Below, piece after piece: positions 44,070 to 53,568 of a DNA stretch of 64,000 bases. Numbering within the stretch: position 1 is the stretch's first letter; each line of letters begins with the position of its first letter. Position numbers and translations under genes: made by a program. Under the pieces are notes generated by a model. It was not told where the DNA came from. It searched no databases and saw nothing but the letters and a program-made list of their open reading frames with translations. Source of the stretch: Pacificoceanicola onchidii. Its GTDB lineage: Bacteria > Pseudomonadota > Alphaproteobacteria > Rhodobacterales > Rhodobacteraceae. Location: NCBI RefSeq assembly GCF_004804335.1, contig NZ_SRXY01000001.1, positions 372,001 to 436,000 on the forward strand. The letters run 5' to 3'.

Positions 44070-44987
44070 ATGGGCGACACCGACGACTCGTCTAACGCGG
44101 CGCAGAGCGCGCACGACATGGAAACCATGAACGGCAAAAGCCCCGGTTTGATCCGGCGGCTGTTTGGCTGGTCACGCGGCGAGAGCGACAGCGCGCCGCC
44201 CCAGAACGGCACGGCTGCCAAACTGCCCGACACCCCTCAGCACGGCATGATCAACCTGCGACGCATGCGCGTCGAGGACGTGGCGATTCCCAAGGCGGAG
44301 ATCGTCGCCGTGCCCGCCACCACATCCAAAGACGATCTGGTGCAGGTGTTCCGCGACAGCGGGCTGACCCGGATCCCGGTGTTTGACGGCACGCTCGACA
44401 ACCCTGTCGGCATGGCGCACCTGAAGGACTTTGCGCTCAGCCACGGCTTCAACGGCACCGGCCAGCGGTTTGACCTGCAGCGCATGGCGCGGCCTTTGCT
44501 GTTTGTGCCGCCGTCGATGCCGATTGGCGTTCTGCTGACCAAGATGCAGACTGAACGGATGCACATGGCGCTGGTGATCGACGAATACGGCGGCGTGGAC
44601 GGGCTTGTGACCATCGAAGACCTGATCGAACAGGTGGTCGGGGAGATCGAGGACGAGCACGACACCGAAGAGGTGGACCTGTGGACGCGCGAGCGCAGCG
44701 GATGCTATCTCGCGCTGGCCAAGACACCGCTGACCGAATTCGAGGCGGAACTGGGCATGGCCCTGACCGAACACGAAGAGATCGACGAAGAGGAAATCGA
44801 CACGCTGGGCGGGCTGGTCTTCATGCTGGCCGGGCATGTCCCGGCGCGCGGCGAGGTGGTGCGCCATCCCGAAGGGCTTGATTTCGAGGTGGTCGATGCG
44901 GACCCGCGCCGGATCAAGCGCTTGCGCGTGCGGCTGCCGGGCACGGTGCCGTCCGCGGCACAGACCGCGCCGCAGCCCGAGGCCTGA
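44070..44987 (+). CDS. CorC/TlyC-type CBS-domain protein
   Basis: 305 residues. Two CBS domains: RVEDVAIPKAEIVAVPATTS through ~LKDFA, and FVPPSMPIGVLLTKMQTERM with ALVIDEYGGVDGLVTIEDL; C-terminal CorC/HlyC domain (EEIDTLGGLVFMLAGHVPAR). No transmembrane domain, as in stand-alone CorC. Proposed role in magnesium/cobalt efflux or in supporting Lnt, its neighbour two bases downstream. CAGGAA precedes ATG 44070. Confidence 0.92.
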   Translation: MGDTDDSSNAAQSAHDMETMNGKSPGLIRRLFGWSRGESDSAPPQNGTAAKLPDTPQHGMINLRRMRVEDVAIPKAEIVAVPATTSKDDLVQVFRDSGLTRIPVFDGTLDNPVGMAHLKDFALSHGFNGTGQRFDLQRMARPLLFVPPSMPIGVLLTKMQTERMHMALVIDEYGGVDGLVTIEDLIEQVVGEIEDEHDTEEVDLWTRERSGCYLALAKTPLTEFEAELGMALTEHEEIDEEEIDTLGGLVFMLAGHVPARGEVVRHPEGLDFEVVDADPRRIKRLRVRLPGTVPSAAQTAPQPEA

Positions 44988-44989
44988 CC

Positions 44990-46507
44990 ATGCCACAGGC
45001 AGCCGAAGCCGAGACGCGCGCCCTGCCGCGCTGGACCCGGCTGCCTCTGGCGCTTGGCTTTGGCATTCTGCTGGGGCTGGGTGCCGCCCCCTACAACCTG
45101 TGGCCGCTGGCCTTTGCCGGGCTGACCGGGATCGTCTGGCTGTTTGGCCGGACCGCGCCGGGGGTGACGGCAGCGGGCACAGGCTGGGCCTTTGGGCTGG
45201 GCTATTTCGGCCTGTCGATGGGCTGGATCATCGAGCCGTTTCTGGTGGACATCGAACAAACCGGTTGGATGGCCCCCTTTGGCCTGCTGGGCCTGGCTGG
45301 CGGGCTGTCGCTGTTCTGGGCGCTGGCCTTCTGGGGCGCGGCGGCGGGGCGGCACCCATTGCTGCGCCTCGTGCTCTACTGGAGTGCGGCGGAACTGGCC
45401 CGCGCCTATGTGCTGACCGGCTTTCCATGGGGACTGGTGGGGTATCTGTGGGAGCCGACACCGGCCATTCAATGGGTTTCCGTCATCGGACCGCACGGGC
45501 TGACCCTGCTGACGCTGACCACGGCAGCGCTGCTCGCCCACACCATCCAGAACCCGGCGCCGCGCCGCGCGCTCCTGCCTGCGGCCGCGCTGGTGGTGCT
45601 TTTGGGTGGGGGTTTCCTGCTGACACCGGCCAAGCAAGACCTGAGCGGCCGCCCCACGGTGCGCCTGATCCAACCCAACGCCGCGCAGCACGAGAAATGG
45701 GACCGCCGGCTGATCCCGATCTTCTTCCAGCGTCAGATCGACTTCACCGCCGCCCCGCCACAGGACGGCGCGCCGCGCCCCGACCTGATCGTATGGCCCG
45801 AAACGGCGGTGCCGACCCTTTTGCACAACGCCGCGTCGGCGCTGGCCTCGATCACTGAAGCTGCGCAGGGCACCCCGGCGATTGTCGGCATTCAGCGCTA
45901 TGACGGGGCGGGTTATTACAATTCGCTGGCGGTGCTCGATGGCTATGGCGACGTGGCGCAGGTCTATGACAAGCATCACCTTGTCCCCTTTGGCGAGTAC
46001 ATGCCCGCCGCCGCCCTGTTCCAGCGCTGGAACATCGCCGGGCTCGCGGCACGGGCCAGCGGTGGCTATGCCGCCGGACCGGGGCCACAGCTGATCAACC
46101 TTGGCCCGCTGGGCAAGGCCCTGCCGCTGATCTGCTACGAGGCGGTGTTTCCGCAGGACGTGCACCGTGCGCCGGAGCGCCCGGCGTTCCTGCTGCAGAT
46201 CACCAATGACGCCTGGTTCGGCACATGGTCCGGCCCGTATCAGCATCTCGCGCAGGCGCGCATCCGGGCGATTGAACAGGGGTTGCCCATCATCCGCGCC
46301 GCCAACACCGGCGTCTCGGCGGTGATCGACGGCGGCGGACATGTGATGGCGGCGCTGCCGCTTGGGGAAACCGGGTTCATCGACGCGCCCCTGCCACCGC
46401 CCGCACGCTTAACGCTTTACTCACGCAGCGGCGATTTACCGTGGCTCCTGTCGCTGATCGTGCTTTGCGCCGCGTCATTGCTGCGCGGTCGCCGCGATTG
46501 GCATTGA
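44990..46507 (+). CDS. lnt: Apolipoprotein N-acyltransferase
   Basis: 505 residues. N-terminal membrane helices (about 20-200), then a nitrilase-like periplasmic domain: catalytic Glu in VWPETAVPTLL, Lys in YDKHHLVPFGEY, Cys in LICYEAVFP, and ITNDAWFGTWSGPYQHL. A final C-terminal helix is SLIVLCAASLL. Adds the third acyl chain to lipoproteins in the inner membrane. Two bases after corC, so one operon. Confidence 0.96.
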   Translation: MPQAAEAETRALPRWTRLPLALGFGILLGLGAAPYNLWPLAFAGLTGIVWLFGRTAPGVTAAGTGWAFGLGYFGLSMGWIIEPFLVDIEQTGWMAPFGLLGLAGGLSLFWALAFWGAAAGRHPLLRLVLYWSAAELARAYVLTGFPWGLVGYLWEPTPAIQWVSVIGPHGLTLLTLTTAALLAHTIQNPAPRRALLPAAALVVLLGGGFLLTPAKQDLSGRPTVRLIQPNAAQHEKWDRRLIPIFFQRQIDFTAAPPQDGAPRPDLIVWPETAVPTLLHNAASALASITEAAQGTPAIVGIQRYDGAGYYNSLAVLDGYGDVAQVYDKHHLVPFGEYMPAAALFQRWNIAGLAARASGGYAAGPGPQLINLGPLGKALPLICYEAVFPQDVHRAPERPAFLLQITNDAWFGTWSGPYQHLAQARIRAIEQGLPIIRAANTGVSAVIDGGGHVMAALPLGETGFIDAPLPPPARLTLYSRSGDLPWLLSLIVLCAASLLRGRRDWH

Positions 46508-46549
46508 CCCCGCCTGCCCACACGCGTAACGCGTATCCCATCTTATCCC

Positions 46550-46592
46550 GTCACAACGGCTTCCTGGCGTGGCGGTGGACCTCAATGGAGCA
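46550..46592 (+). promoter_or_regulatory. SAM/SAH riboswitch in front of metK
   Basis: GTCACAACGGCTTCCTGGCG at 46550-46569, closed by GTGGC (46569-46573), and TGGAGCA at 46586-46592, match the known SAM/SAH riboswitch of Rhodobacterales. GTCAC/GTGGC forms P1; CTTCC in the loop can pair with the GGAG ribosome site to make the pseudoknot. SAM or SAH binding hides the ribosome site and lowers metK translation. Position 7-9 bp before the metK ATG is as expected. Confidence 0.9.
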
Positions 46593-46598
46593 CTCTTC

Positions 46599-47777
46599 AT
46601 GACCCGCAAGAACTATACTTTTACCTCCGAGTCCGTCTCCGAAGGCCATCCGGACAAGGTTTGTGACCGCATTTCCGATGCCGTTCTTGACGCCTTTCTT
46701 GCGGAAGATCCGCTGGCGCGCGTGGCTTGCGAGACCTTTGCAACCACGGACCGCGTTGTTATCGGCGGCGAGGTGGGCCTGACCGATCAGGCCAAGCTGA
46801 CCGAATACATGGGCAAGATCGACGAGATCGCCCGCGCCTGCATCAAGGACATCGGCTACGAGCAGGACAAGTTCCACCACGCCACCTGCGAGATCACCAA
46901 CCTGCTGCACGAGCAATCGGCCCATATCGCGCAAGGCGTGACCGGTGAGCGCGGCGACGAAGGCGCAGGCGATCAGGGCATCATGTTCGGCTATGCCACC
47001 AACGAGACCGACGCGCTCATGCCCGCGCCGATCCAGTACAGCCATGCGATCCTGCGCCGTCTGGCAGAGGTGCGCAAGAACGGCACCGAACCGGCGCTTG
47101 GCCCGGATGCGAAATCGCAGCTGTCGGTGCGTTACGAGGATGGCAAACCGGTGGGCGTGTCCTCGCTGGTGCTCTCGACGCAGCATCTCGATGAGGCGCT
47201 GACCTCGGAGGACATCCGCGCCATCGTTGCCCCCTACATCACCGAGGTCCTGCCCGAAGGCTGGCTTTCGGACGAGACCGAATGGCACGTGAACCCCACC
47301 GGCAAGTTTGTCATTGGCGGGCCGGATGGCGACGCGGGCCTGACCGGCCGCAAGATCATCGTGGACACCTACGGCGGCGCGGCGCCGCACGGCGGCGGCG
47401 CGTTTTCCGGCAAGGACCCGACCAAGGTGGACCGTTCGGCGGCTTACGTGGCGCGTTATCTGGCGAAGAACGTCGTGGCTGCGGGCATGGCGGATCGCTG
47501 CACGGTGCAGCTCAGCTACGCCATCGGCGTGGCCAAGCCGCTGTCGATCTATGTGGACACCCACGGCACCGGCCACGTGGAAGCGCGCGACATCGAACTG
47601 GCGATCCCGCAGGTGATTGACCTCACCCCGCGCGGCATCCGCACGCATCTTGAGCTGAACAAGCCGATCTACCAGCGCACCGCGGCCTATGGCCACTTCG
47701 GCCGCGCGCCGGACGCGGATGGCGGCTTTTCGTGGGAGAAGACGGACCTCGTCGAGGCGCTCAAAAAAGCGGTCTGA
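46599..47777 (+). CDS. metK: S-adenosylmethionine synthetase
   Basis: 392 residues. [20 protein letters not shown] at the N-terminus; [16 protein letters not shown] (ATP site); [20 protein letters not shown] and [19 protein letters not shown] signatures. Makes SAM from methionine and ATP. ATG 46599 is set by the riboswitch's GGAG. A terminator follows at 47798. Confidence 0.97.
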   Translation: MTRKNYTFTSESVSEGHPDKVCDRISDAVLDAFLAEDPLARVACETFATTDRVVIGGEVGLTDQAKLTEYMGKIDEIARACIKDIGYEQDKFHHATCEITNLLHEQSAHIAQGVTGERGDEGAGDQGIMFGYATNETDALMPAPIQYSHAILRRLAEVRKNGTEPALGPDAKSQLSVRYEDGKPVGVSSLVLSTQHLDEALTSEDIRAIVAPYITEVLPEGWLSDETEWHVNPTGKFVIGGPDGDAGLTGRKIIVDTYGGAAPHGGGAFSGKDPTKVDRSAAYVARYLAKNVVAAGMADRCTVQLSYAIGVAKPLSIYVDTHGTGHVEARDIELAIPQVIDLTPRGIRTHLELNKPIYQRTAAYGHFGRAPDADGGFSWEKTDLVEALKKAV

Positions 47778-47797
47778 GGTTTCTCAGGATCACAGTG

Positions 47798-47833
47798 AAA
47801 GCCGGGCGAGATCTCTCTGCCCGGCTTTTTCTT
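47798..47833 (+). terminator. metK terminator
   Basis: AAAGCCGGGC/GCCCGGCTTT stem, then TTTCTTT; 20 bp after the stop. Confidence 0.88.
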
Positions 47834-48114
47834 TACCCGATCAGCCGGATCCGGCAATCGCCGGAGGCGCGGCGCAGCGCGTGGACCTCCCGCAGCTCCG
47901 GGTCTTCGATCCAGCCCAGCGCCGCCGCCTTGTCCGGGAAAGACAGCAAGACCATGCGCCCCGGCGCGGCCCCTGCCCCTTCGATTTGCGTCGGCTCCGT
48001 GCTCATCGCTTCGGGCTTGGCCCCGTATTTGACAAGCGCCGCCCCGGCCTGTTTGGCGTAGGCGTCAAAGCTGGCTTGGTCCGAGATGGTCAGTTCCACA
48101 ACGGCATAGATCAT
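47833..48114 (-). CDS. DUF1330 family protein
   Basis: 93 residues, MIYAVVELTISDQASFDAYA, YGAKPEAMS, MVLLSFPDKAAALGWIEDPE. Ferredoxin-like dimer fold of DUF1330. GAGGAG precedes ATG 48114. Divergent from the LysR gene with paired palindromes between them, so likely the LysR target. A longer DUF1330-like protein is encoded at 21189. Confidence 0.83.
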   Translation of the reverse strand: MIYAVVELTISDQASFDAYAKQAGAALVKYGAKPEAMSTEPTQIEGAGAAPGRMVLLSFPDKAAALGWIEDPELREVHALRRASGDCRIRLIG

Positions 48115-48165
48115 GGCAGGCTCCTCTGTCTGGTGATGCAAGCAGAGATACGGCGCGACGGTCGG

Positions 48166-48177
48166 CGCGAAAACGCG
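48166..48177. promoter_or_regulatory. Palindrome 1 in LysR/DUF1330 gap
   Basis: CGCG-AAAA-CGCG. Same CG-AAAA-CG core as the larger palindrome 31 bp (centre to centre) to the right. Probable LysR binding site. Confidence 0.5.
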
Positions 48178-48193
48178 TGTGTTTGCACGCAGA

Positions 48194-48211
48194 GCATGCG
48201 AAAACGCATGC
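48194..48211. promoter_or_regulatory. Palindrome 2 in LysR/DUF1330 gap
   Basis: GCATGCG-AAAA-CGCATGC, perfect 7-bp arms, ending 1 bp before the LysR ATG. Probable autoregulatory site. Confidence 0.5.
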
Positions 48212-48212
48212 C

Positions 48213-49085
48213 ATGGAGCCACAGTGGGATGATCTCAGAACCGTTCTGGCGCTGGTGCGGGGAAAGACCCTTGCGGCGGCGGCAGAGGCTTTGGGCGTCA
48301 ACTACACCACCGTCGCGCGCCGGGTGTCGCGGCTGGAGACGGCGCTTGGGCTGACGTTGTTTGAACGGCTGGCCGACGGCTATCAGCCGACAGAGGCGGG
48401 CCTGCGCGTGGCGGAGCGCGCGGCGGCCATGGCGGCGGAGACCGACAGTTTGCTGCGGCAACTGGCCGGGGCGGATGCACGGCTGAGCGGGCCGCTGACC
48501 ATCACCGCCCCGCAGCTGCTCATCGCCCATGTGCTCGCCCCAAGTTTGAAGCGCTTCCGTGAGACCTACCCGGACGTTTCGTTGCAGGTTCGGGCGACAA
48601 ACGATCTGCTGGACCTGACACGCCGCGAGGCGGATGTTGCGATCCGTGTGAGCCGCGCGCCCGGCGATACGCTGAAAGGCTTGCGCCTGACCGAGCAGCA
48701 CACGGCCAGCTTTGCCACGAAGGACTGGGCCGATCGCATCCGCGATGACCCGAAAGGCCCGCACGACTGGATCCTCTTTGCCGATCACTCGGACCTGCCG
48801 AAAAGCGTGCAAAGCGCCTATCCCGGCGCGCGCGTTCGCTACCGGTTTGACGATATGATCGCCATGGCCGGGGCGGCGCAGGCCGGGCTGGGGATCGTGC
48901 GGATGCCGATGTTTCTGGGCCGCGCCCTGCCCGGGCTGGTGCAGGTGCCCTGCCTGCCGCCGCAATCCTACGCCGACATCTGGATTGTCGCCCATCCCGA
49001 TGTCTGGACGGGCGCGCGGGTGAAAGCATTCCGGGATATTCTGGTACCAGACATGAAGACCGCGCGGCCCCTGTTTGTGGCCTGA
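48213..49085 (+). CDS. LysR-family transcriptional regulator
   Basis: 290 residues. N-terminal winged HTH WDDLRTVLALVRGKTLAAAA, LGVNYTTVARRVSRLETALG, LFERLADGYQPTEAG; C-terminal periplasmic-binding-like effector domain from about residue 90. Likely controls itself and the divergent DUF1330 gene. Effector unknown. Confidence 0.92.
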   Translation: MEPQWDDLRTVLALVRGKTLAAAAEALGVNYTTVARRVSRLETALGLTLFERLADGYQPTEAGLRVAERAAAMAAETDSLLRQLAGADARLSGPLTITAPQLLIAHVLAPSLKRFRETYPDVSLQVRATNDLLDLTRREADVAIRVSRAPGDTLKGLRLTEQHTASFATKDWADRIRDDPKGPHDWILFADHSDLPKSVQSAYPGARVRYRFDDMIAMAGAAQAGLGIVRMPMFLGRALPGLVQVPCLPPQSYADIWIVAHPDVWTGARVKAFRDILVPDMKTARPLFVA

Positions 49086-49088
49086 CCC

Positions 49089-49658
49089 CTAGGCGGTCTT
49101 GCGGCGCTTGCGCAGGCCCAGGGCCGCGAGCGCCCCGGCCAGCAGAAGGCCACCGGCAGGCAGCGGCACCGGGCTGATGCCGACATTCAGCGTGATCGTC
49201 TCGCCATTGCCCAGCGTCCAGACATAGCTACCCAGATCCGGCCCCAACGTGGCGAGAGAGCCGCTGGTAAAGCGGGCCGAGCTGGAGATCGCGCTGCCGG
49301 AGACATAGGTGGTCGCGAGGCCGATCGTCTCACCATCGTGGTTGAACCAGAAGGTATCGCCGGTGTTGAAGAGCGTGTTGCGCGTGGGCGACAGGGTATA
49401 GCTGACCCCTCCCGACAGATCCGCATCGTAGAAGTTGTAGCTTTGCGTGCGAATGCCGAAGTAATCGGTGGAAAAGCTGCTGCCGTAATTCGAGAAGGAC
49501 CCGAAATATTTGAGCAGGCTGTCGGTGTTCAGGCTGCCGGTCACCTGCATGACGAGGTCAGAGCCGTCTTCGGTGATGTTGACCACAACCGAGGCCGGGG
49601 CGGCGCTGGCGAAGGTGGCGGCGGCAAGGAGCGGGGCAAAAAAGCGACTGATCATCAT
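49089..49658 (-). CDS. VPLPA-CTERM secreted protein 6
   Basis: 189 residues. Signal peptide MMISRFFAPLLAAATFASAA. The body contains VVVNITEDGSDLVMQVTGSL and YNFYDADLSGGVSYTLSP, beta-rich, resembling PEP-CTERM-type domains. C-terminus VPLPAGGLLLAGALAALGLR then KRRKTA. Convergent with the LysR gene, 3 bp between stops. The neighbour upstream is another VPLPA-CTERM gene on the same strand. Confidence 0.86.
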   Translation of the reverse strand: MMISRFFAPLLAAATFASAAPASVVVNITEDGSDLVMQVTGSLNTDSLLKYFGSFSNYGSSFSTDYFGIRTQSYNFYDADLSGGVSYTLSPTRNTLFNTGDTFWFNHDGETIGLATTYVSGSAISSSARFTSGSLATLGPDLGSYVWTLGNGETITLNVGISPVPLPAGGLLLAGALAALGLRKRRKTA

Positions 49659-49900
49659 TTGGGTGTCCGTTTGGAGAAAGGATGACGATTCTCTCTCAAG
49701 GCGAGTCTCAGCCCGCAAGTGCACGCGGAATGATTTGCGCAACCCACTCCAGCGCGTTGCACAAATGACTCACCCAATCCGCGAACACCAATTCGCACAT
49801 AGTGCTTACGACAAACGGCGGTCTGCATCCGAGCTGACCGCCGTTCCAATGTGGTTTTGCACCCTGCTGCTTTTCAGGACGCCTGTGCTTCAGGCTTTTA

Positions 49901-50575
49901 CTAGACTTCGCGCGACTTGCGGCGGCGCATGAAGGCCAAACCTCCGAGCCCAAGGGTCAGCAAACCACCCGCAGCGGGCAGCGGCACTTCTGACGTTTCT
50001 GGCGTTGTGGGCCCAGGTTCTGACAACAATGACAAAGCGATCCCGTCAATTGACAGATAGGACGGAACGTTGGACGTGGACGCAAAGGACAAGACTTGTG
50101 ATGCGGACGTTGCTGTGAAGGAAATCGACTCTGCGATCCATGAAGAGCCAAGCGTCAATGCCGAGCCGGTCCCAACGAGTTGTCCATCAAGAAAGACGGA
50201 AATCGAATTTGTCGAGGTGTAAGACAGCGCGCCAAAGTTTCCAGCATACCATGACAGCGAATAGGTTGCCCCGGCCAAAAAGTCGGAAATTGTCTGAGCG
50301 AAGCCTTCGTTGAAAGAGGTCGCGGCACCAATACCCACCCATGTTCCACCATCGGGCGAAGCGCCACTTGGGGGAGCATTAAATCCAATGCTGGACAAGC
50401 CAACGTTGTTGGACAGGTCATTTGTATCAGGAGATCCGGATGTTGACGACCAACCAGAAGGAACGAACCCATTCGCCACGCCCCCTGTGAGCGATCCATT
50501 TGTCAACGTTGCAGCCTGTGCAGCACCAGACAGCATAACTCCAAAGGCGAGCGCGCCCAAGAAACTGAATTTCAT
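49901..50575 (-). CDS. VPLPA-CTERM secreted protein 7
   Basis: 224 residues. Signal peptide MKFSFLGALAFGVMLSGAAQ (cut after AQA). TNGSLTGGVANGFVPSGWSS begins a DUF642-like or carbohydrate-binding-type beta-sandwich (a suggestion from pattern, including YSLSWYAGNFGAL and ISVFLDGQLVG). C-terminus VPLPAAGGLLTLGLGGLAFM then RRRKSREV. GAGGGA precedes ATG 50575. The gene looks less GC-rich than its neighbours. The 257 bp upstream to trmB hold no gene I can support. Confidence 0.86.
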   Translation of the reverse strand: MKFSFLGALAFGVMLSGAAQAATLTNGSLTGGVANGFVPSGWSSTSGSPDTNDLSNNVGLSSIGFNAPPSGASPDGGTWVGIGAATSFNEGFAQTISDFLAGATYSLSWYAGNFGALSYTSTNSISVFLDGQLVGTGSALTLGSSWIAESISFTATSASQVLSFASTSNVPSYLSIDGIALSLLSEPGPTTPETSEVPLPAAGGLLTLGLGGLAFMRRRKSREV

Positions 50576-50832
50576 GTAGTCCCTCAATATTTGAAATAAC
50601 TCTGGGGTGTTTGCCCCAACTGAAGGACGGTAGTTGGAGTCTCTTAACCTTACAACATAAATCACCTTTAGATGGACCGACAAACAGAGACGCAATCGGT
50701 CTGTGCAACGCCGTCACAAGTGTTTATAGAGGGTTCCTTTCCGTCCCCAAGCACCTACGACAGAAGCGCATTTGATCCCTATGGTTCAATCCCCTTGATC
50801 CACCGTCGCTCCACGCGCTATGAGCGCGGCCC

Positions 50833-51549
50833 ATGACAACCTCGAACAAACATCCCGACGCGCCCTGGCGCAATTTCTATGGTCGCGTGCGGGGCAAGAC
50901 GCTGAAACCGGCGCAGGAGGCTTACCTGCAGGAGGACCTCGACGCGCTGTCGCCGGGGGCTGTGGATTGGGAAGAGAACCCGGAGCGGGAACCGCTGGAT
51001 GTGGACGCGCTGTTTGATGGAAGGCCGCTGTGGCTGGAGATCGGCTTTGGCGGCGGGGAGCATCTGGTGCATCAGGCGCAGACCTATCCCGACATCGGCA
51101 TCATCGGCTGCGAGCCCTTCATGAACGGGGTGGCGATGCTGCTGGGCAAGATCCGCAAGGCCGGGGTGACAAACCTGCGGGTGCATCCGGGCGATGTGCG
51201 CAACCTGTTTGACGTGCTGCCCGAGCAGTCCGTGGAGAAAGCCTTCCTGCTCTACCCCGATCCCTGGCCAAAGAAACGCCACCACAAGCGCCGGTTCGTC
51301 ACGCAGGAGCACCTTAAGCCGCTGGCCCGGGTGATGAAGCCGGGCGCAGAGTTTCGCGTGGCGACGGATATTCCGGACTACGTGCGGCAGACCTTGCTGG
51401 AAGTGCCGAAAGCCGGGTTCGAGTGGCCGGCCGAGGGGCCCGAAGACTGGCGCGTGGCTTGGGACGACTGGCTCTCGACACGCTACGAGCAGAAGGCCCT
51501 GCGCGAGGGCCGGACCCCGCATTACATGACGTTCCGGCGCCTGGGCTGA
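50833..51549 (+). CDS. trmB: tRNA (guanine-N7-)-methyltransferase
   Basis: 238 residues. LWLEIGFGGGEHLVHQA (SAM loop), IGCEPFMNGVAMLL, LLYPDPWPKKRHHKRRFVT (catalytic signature) and the C-terminal STRYEQKALREG. Methylates G46 in tRNA. Alone between the VPLPA-CTERM pair and aroA. Confidence 0.96.
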   Translation: MTTSNKHPDAPWRNFYGRVRGKTLKPAQEAYLQEDLDALSPGAVDWEENPEREPLDVDALFDGRPLWLEIGFGGGEHLVHQAQTYPDIGIIGCEPFMNGVAMLLGKIRKAGVTNLRVHPGDVRNLFDVLPEQSVEKAFLLYPDPWPKKRHHKRRFVTQEHLKPLARVMKPGAEFRVATDIPDYVRQTLLEVPKAGFEWPAEGPEDWRVAWDDWLSTRYEQKALREGRTPHYMTFRRLG

Positions 51550-51556
51550 TCGGGGC

Positions 51557-51629
51557 GAAAATTTTTCGGTGAAAATTTTCATTCGGGGGCCAGCCCCCGG
51601 ACCCCCGAGGTATTTGCGGGCCCAAAGAA
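51557..51629. repeat. Intergenic repeat AAAATTTT/AGGTATTTG, copy 2
   Basis: GAAAATTTTT, GAAAATTTTC, a CGGGGGC-CAG-CCCCCG hairpin, then AGGTATTTGCGGGCCCAAAG. Same block order as 23070-23142. Lies between trmB and aroA. Confidence 0.7.
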
Positions 51630-51695
51630 ACACGGTCTGGACGCTAACAGCGGCAGCGTTTATCAGGCTGCGAGCAGTTTTCCGGAGGTCCCCCC

Positions 51696-53039
51696 ATGTC
51701 TGCCCACGGCACACCCATTCCGATGACATCGCACAAGAGCGGCCCGCTGACCGGGGAGGCGCATGTGCCCGGCGACAAGTCGATCTCGCACCGCAGCCTG
51801 ATCCTTGGCGCGATGACCGTGGGCGAGACCAAGGTCACAGGGCTTCTGGAGGGGCAGGATGTGCTTGATACCGCGAAGGCGATGCAGGCCTTTGGTGCGG
51901 ATATCGAGAAAATGGGGGAGACCTGGCACATTCATGGTGTCGGGGTTGGCGGCTTTGCCGAGCCGGAGAATGTGATCGACTGTGGCAACTCCGGGACCGG
52001 GGTGCGGTTGATCATGGGAGCGATGGCGACCTGCCCGATTGCCGCGACCTTTACCGGAGATGCGAGCCTGAACAAGCGGCCCATGGCGCGGGTGACCGAT
52101 CCGTTGGCGCTGTTCGGGGCGAAGGCTTATGGCCGTTCGGGTGGGCGTTTGCCGATGACCATTGTCGGCGCGAAGGAGCCGGTTCCGGTGCGTTATGCGA
52201 CGCCTGTACCGTCCGCGCAGGTGAAAAGTGCGGTGCTGCTGGCGGGGTTGAATGCGCCCGGCGAGACGGTGGTGATCGAGCGCGAGGCGACGCGGGACCA
52301 CTCGGAGCGGATGCTGGCCGGTTTCGGCGCGACCCTGTCCAGCGAGGACAGCGCGGAGGGCCGCGTGATCACGCTGCAGGGGCGTCCGGAGTTCAAGCCG
52401 CAGACCATTGTCGTGCCGCGCGATCCGTCCTCGGCCGCATTCCCGGTTTGTGCCGCTTTGATCACCGAAGGCTCGGACGTGTTGGTGCCGAACATCGGTT
52501 TGAACCCGACGCGGGCGGGCCTGTTCTTTACCCTGCAGGACATGGGTGCGGATCTGACATTCGAGAACATGCGCGAGGAAGGCGGCGAGCCTGTGGCGGA
52601 CCTGCGGGCGAGGTTTTCGCCGGATCTCAAGGGGATCGAGGTTCCGGCGGAGCGGGCCGCGAGCATGATTGACGAATATCCGGTGCTGTCCGTGGTGGCG
52701 GCTTTTGCGCAAGGCAAGACGCATATGCCCGGCGTGAAGGAGCTGCGCGTCAAGGAGAGCGACCGCATTGATGCCATGGCCACCGGGCTGCGCGCCGCCG
52801 GAATTACCGTGGATGAAGGCGAGGATTGGTGGACCGTGCATGGGCGCGGCTTTGGCGATGTGCCGGGCGGGGTGACCGCCGAGAGCCATCTCGATCACCG
52901 CATCGCCATGTCTTTCCTTGTCATGGGCTTTGCCACCGAAGCGCCGATGAGCGTGGATGATGGCCAGCCCATTGCCACCTCCTTCCCGATTTTCGAGCGC
53001 CTGATGGGCGATCTGGGGGCTGTGATCCGCCGTGACTGA
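51696..53039 (+). CDS. aroA: 3-phosphoshikimate 1-carboxyvinyltransferase (EPSP synthase)
   Basis: 447 residues. [36 protein letters not shown] (substrate loop), [14 protein letters not shown], and [17 protein letters not shown]. Shikimate pathway. The [13 protein letters not shown] loop has Ala at the position that in class II enzymes lowers glyphosate binding; I note it without claiming a phenotype. Followed by an overlapping gene. Confidence 0.95.
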   Translation: MSAHGTPIPMTSHKSGPLTGEAHVPGDKSISHRSLILGAMTVGETKVTGLLEGQDVLDTAKAMQAFGADIEKMGETWHIHGVGVGGFAEPENVIDCGNSGTGVRLIMGAMATCPIAATFTGDASLNKRPMARVTDPLALFGAKAYGRSGGRLPMTIVGAKEPVPVRYATPVPSAQVKSAVLLAGLNAPGETVVIEREATRDHSERMLAGFGATLSSEDSAEGRVITLQGRPEFKPQTIVVPRDPSSAAFPVCAALITEGSDVLVPNIGLNPTRAGLFFTLQDMGADLTFENMREEGGEPVADLRARFSPDLKGIEVPAERAASMIDEYPVLSVVAAFAQGKTHMPGVKELRVKESDRIDAMATGLRAAGITVDEGEDWWTVHGRGFGDVPGGVTAESHLDHRIAMSFLVMGFATEAPMSVDDGQPIATSFPIFERLMGDLGAVIRRD

Positions 53040-53568
53040 CGCGCGCGCGCAAACCGCCAACCGCGTCGGGGTGCTGGCGCTTGTGGTGCTGTTGATACAG
53101 GCCGGGGTATTGCTTGGGCTGATCGCGCCGGTGACGGAAGGGTTCCTGCCGCAGATGCAGATCGGCCCTTACACATCGGGGGATTTCTTTACCTTTGTGG
53201 TGAACCTCGATGCGCGCCCGGATCGCTTTGATCTTTATGAGCCGCTCTTGCAGTGGGTCGATCCGATCTTTGTGCTGCTCTTCTCGCTCTGGCTGTTTTT
53301 TGCCATGCGCCCGAGGGTCCTGGCGCTGATCGTGATCGTGGTCTACGCCGGGCTTGAGATCACCGAAAACGCGCTGCTCTTTGCCTATCTGGACCAGCTG
53401 CGCAGCGCCATTCAGGTGGCGGAACCAGCGGTGATCGAGAGCGGCATGGCGGACCCGAAGGTGCTGACGGTGATTTCGACCGTGACCCCAATCAAGCTGG
53501 GACTGGCGGTGCTGGCGGCGGTTTACACGCCGGCGCGCATGTTTCTGAGCCGAAAGGACGCGGTATGA
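53032..53568 (+). CDS. Uncharacterised membrane protein
   Basis: 178 residues, GTG start overlapping aroA by 8 bp. About four hydrophobic helices (near residues 14-35, 80-97, 100-122 and 145-165), with [14 protein letters not shown] in the third. Topology and the EN motif recall the 182-residue protein at 8108-8656 (FDYIENLGIVAM). Function unknown. Coupled to aroA and to the next gene by an ATGA overlap. Confidence 0.75.
   Translation: MTDARAQTANRVGVLALVVLLIQAGVLLGLIAPVTEGFLPQMQIGPYTSGDFFTFVVNLDARPDRFDLYEPLLQWVDPIFVLLFSLWLFFAMRPRVLALIVIVVYAGLEITENALLFAYLDQLRSAIQVAEPAVIESGMADPKVLTVISTVTPIKLGLAVLAAVYTPARMFLSRKDAV

Noticed and set aside
44705-46342. 545-codon minus-strand frame opposite corC/lnt
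   Set aside because: Shadow of lnt; low-complexity Arg/Gln-rich product.
51663-53060. 465-codon minus-strand frame opposite aroA
   Set aside because: Antisense shadow, Arg/His-rich, no start signal.
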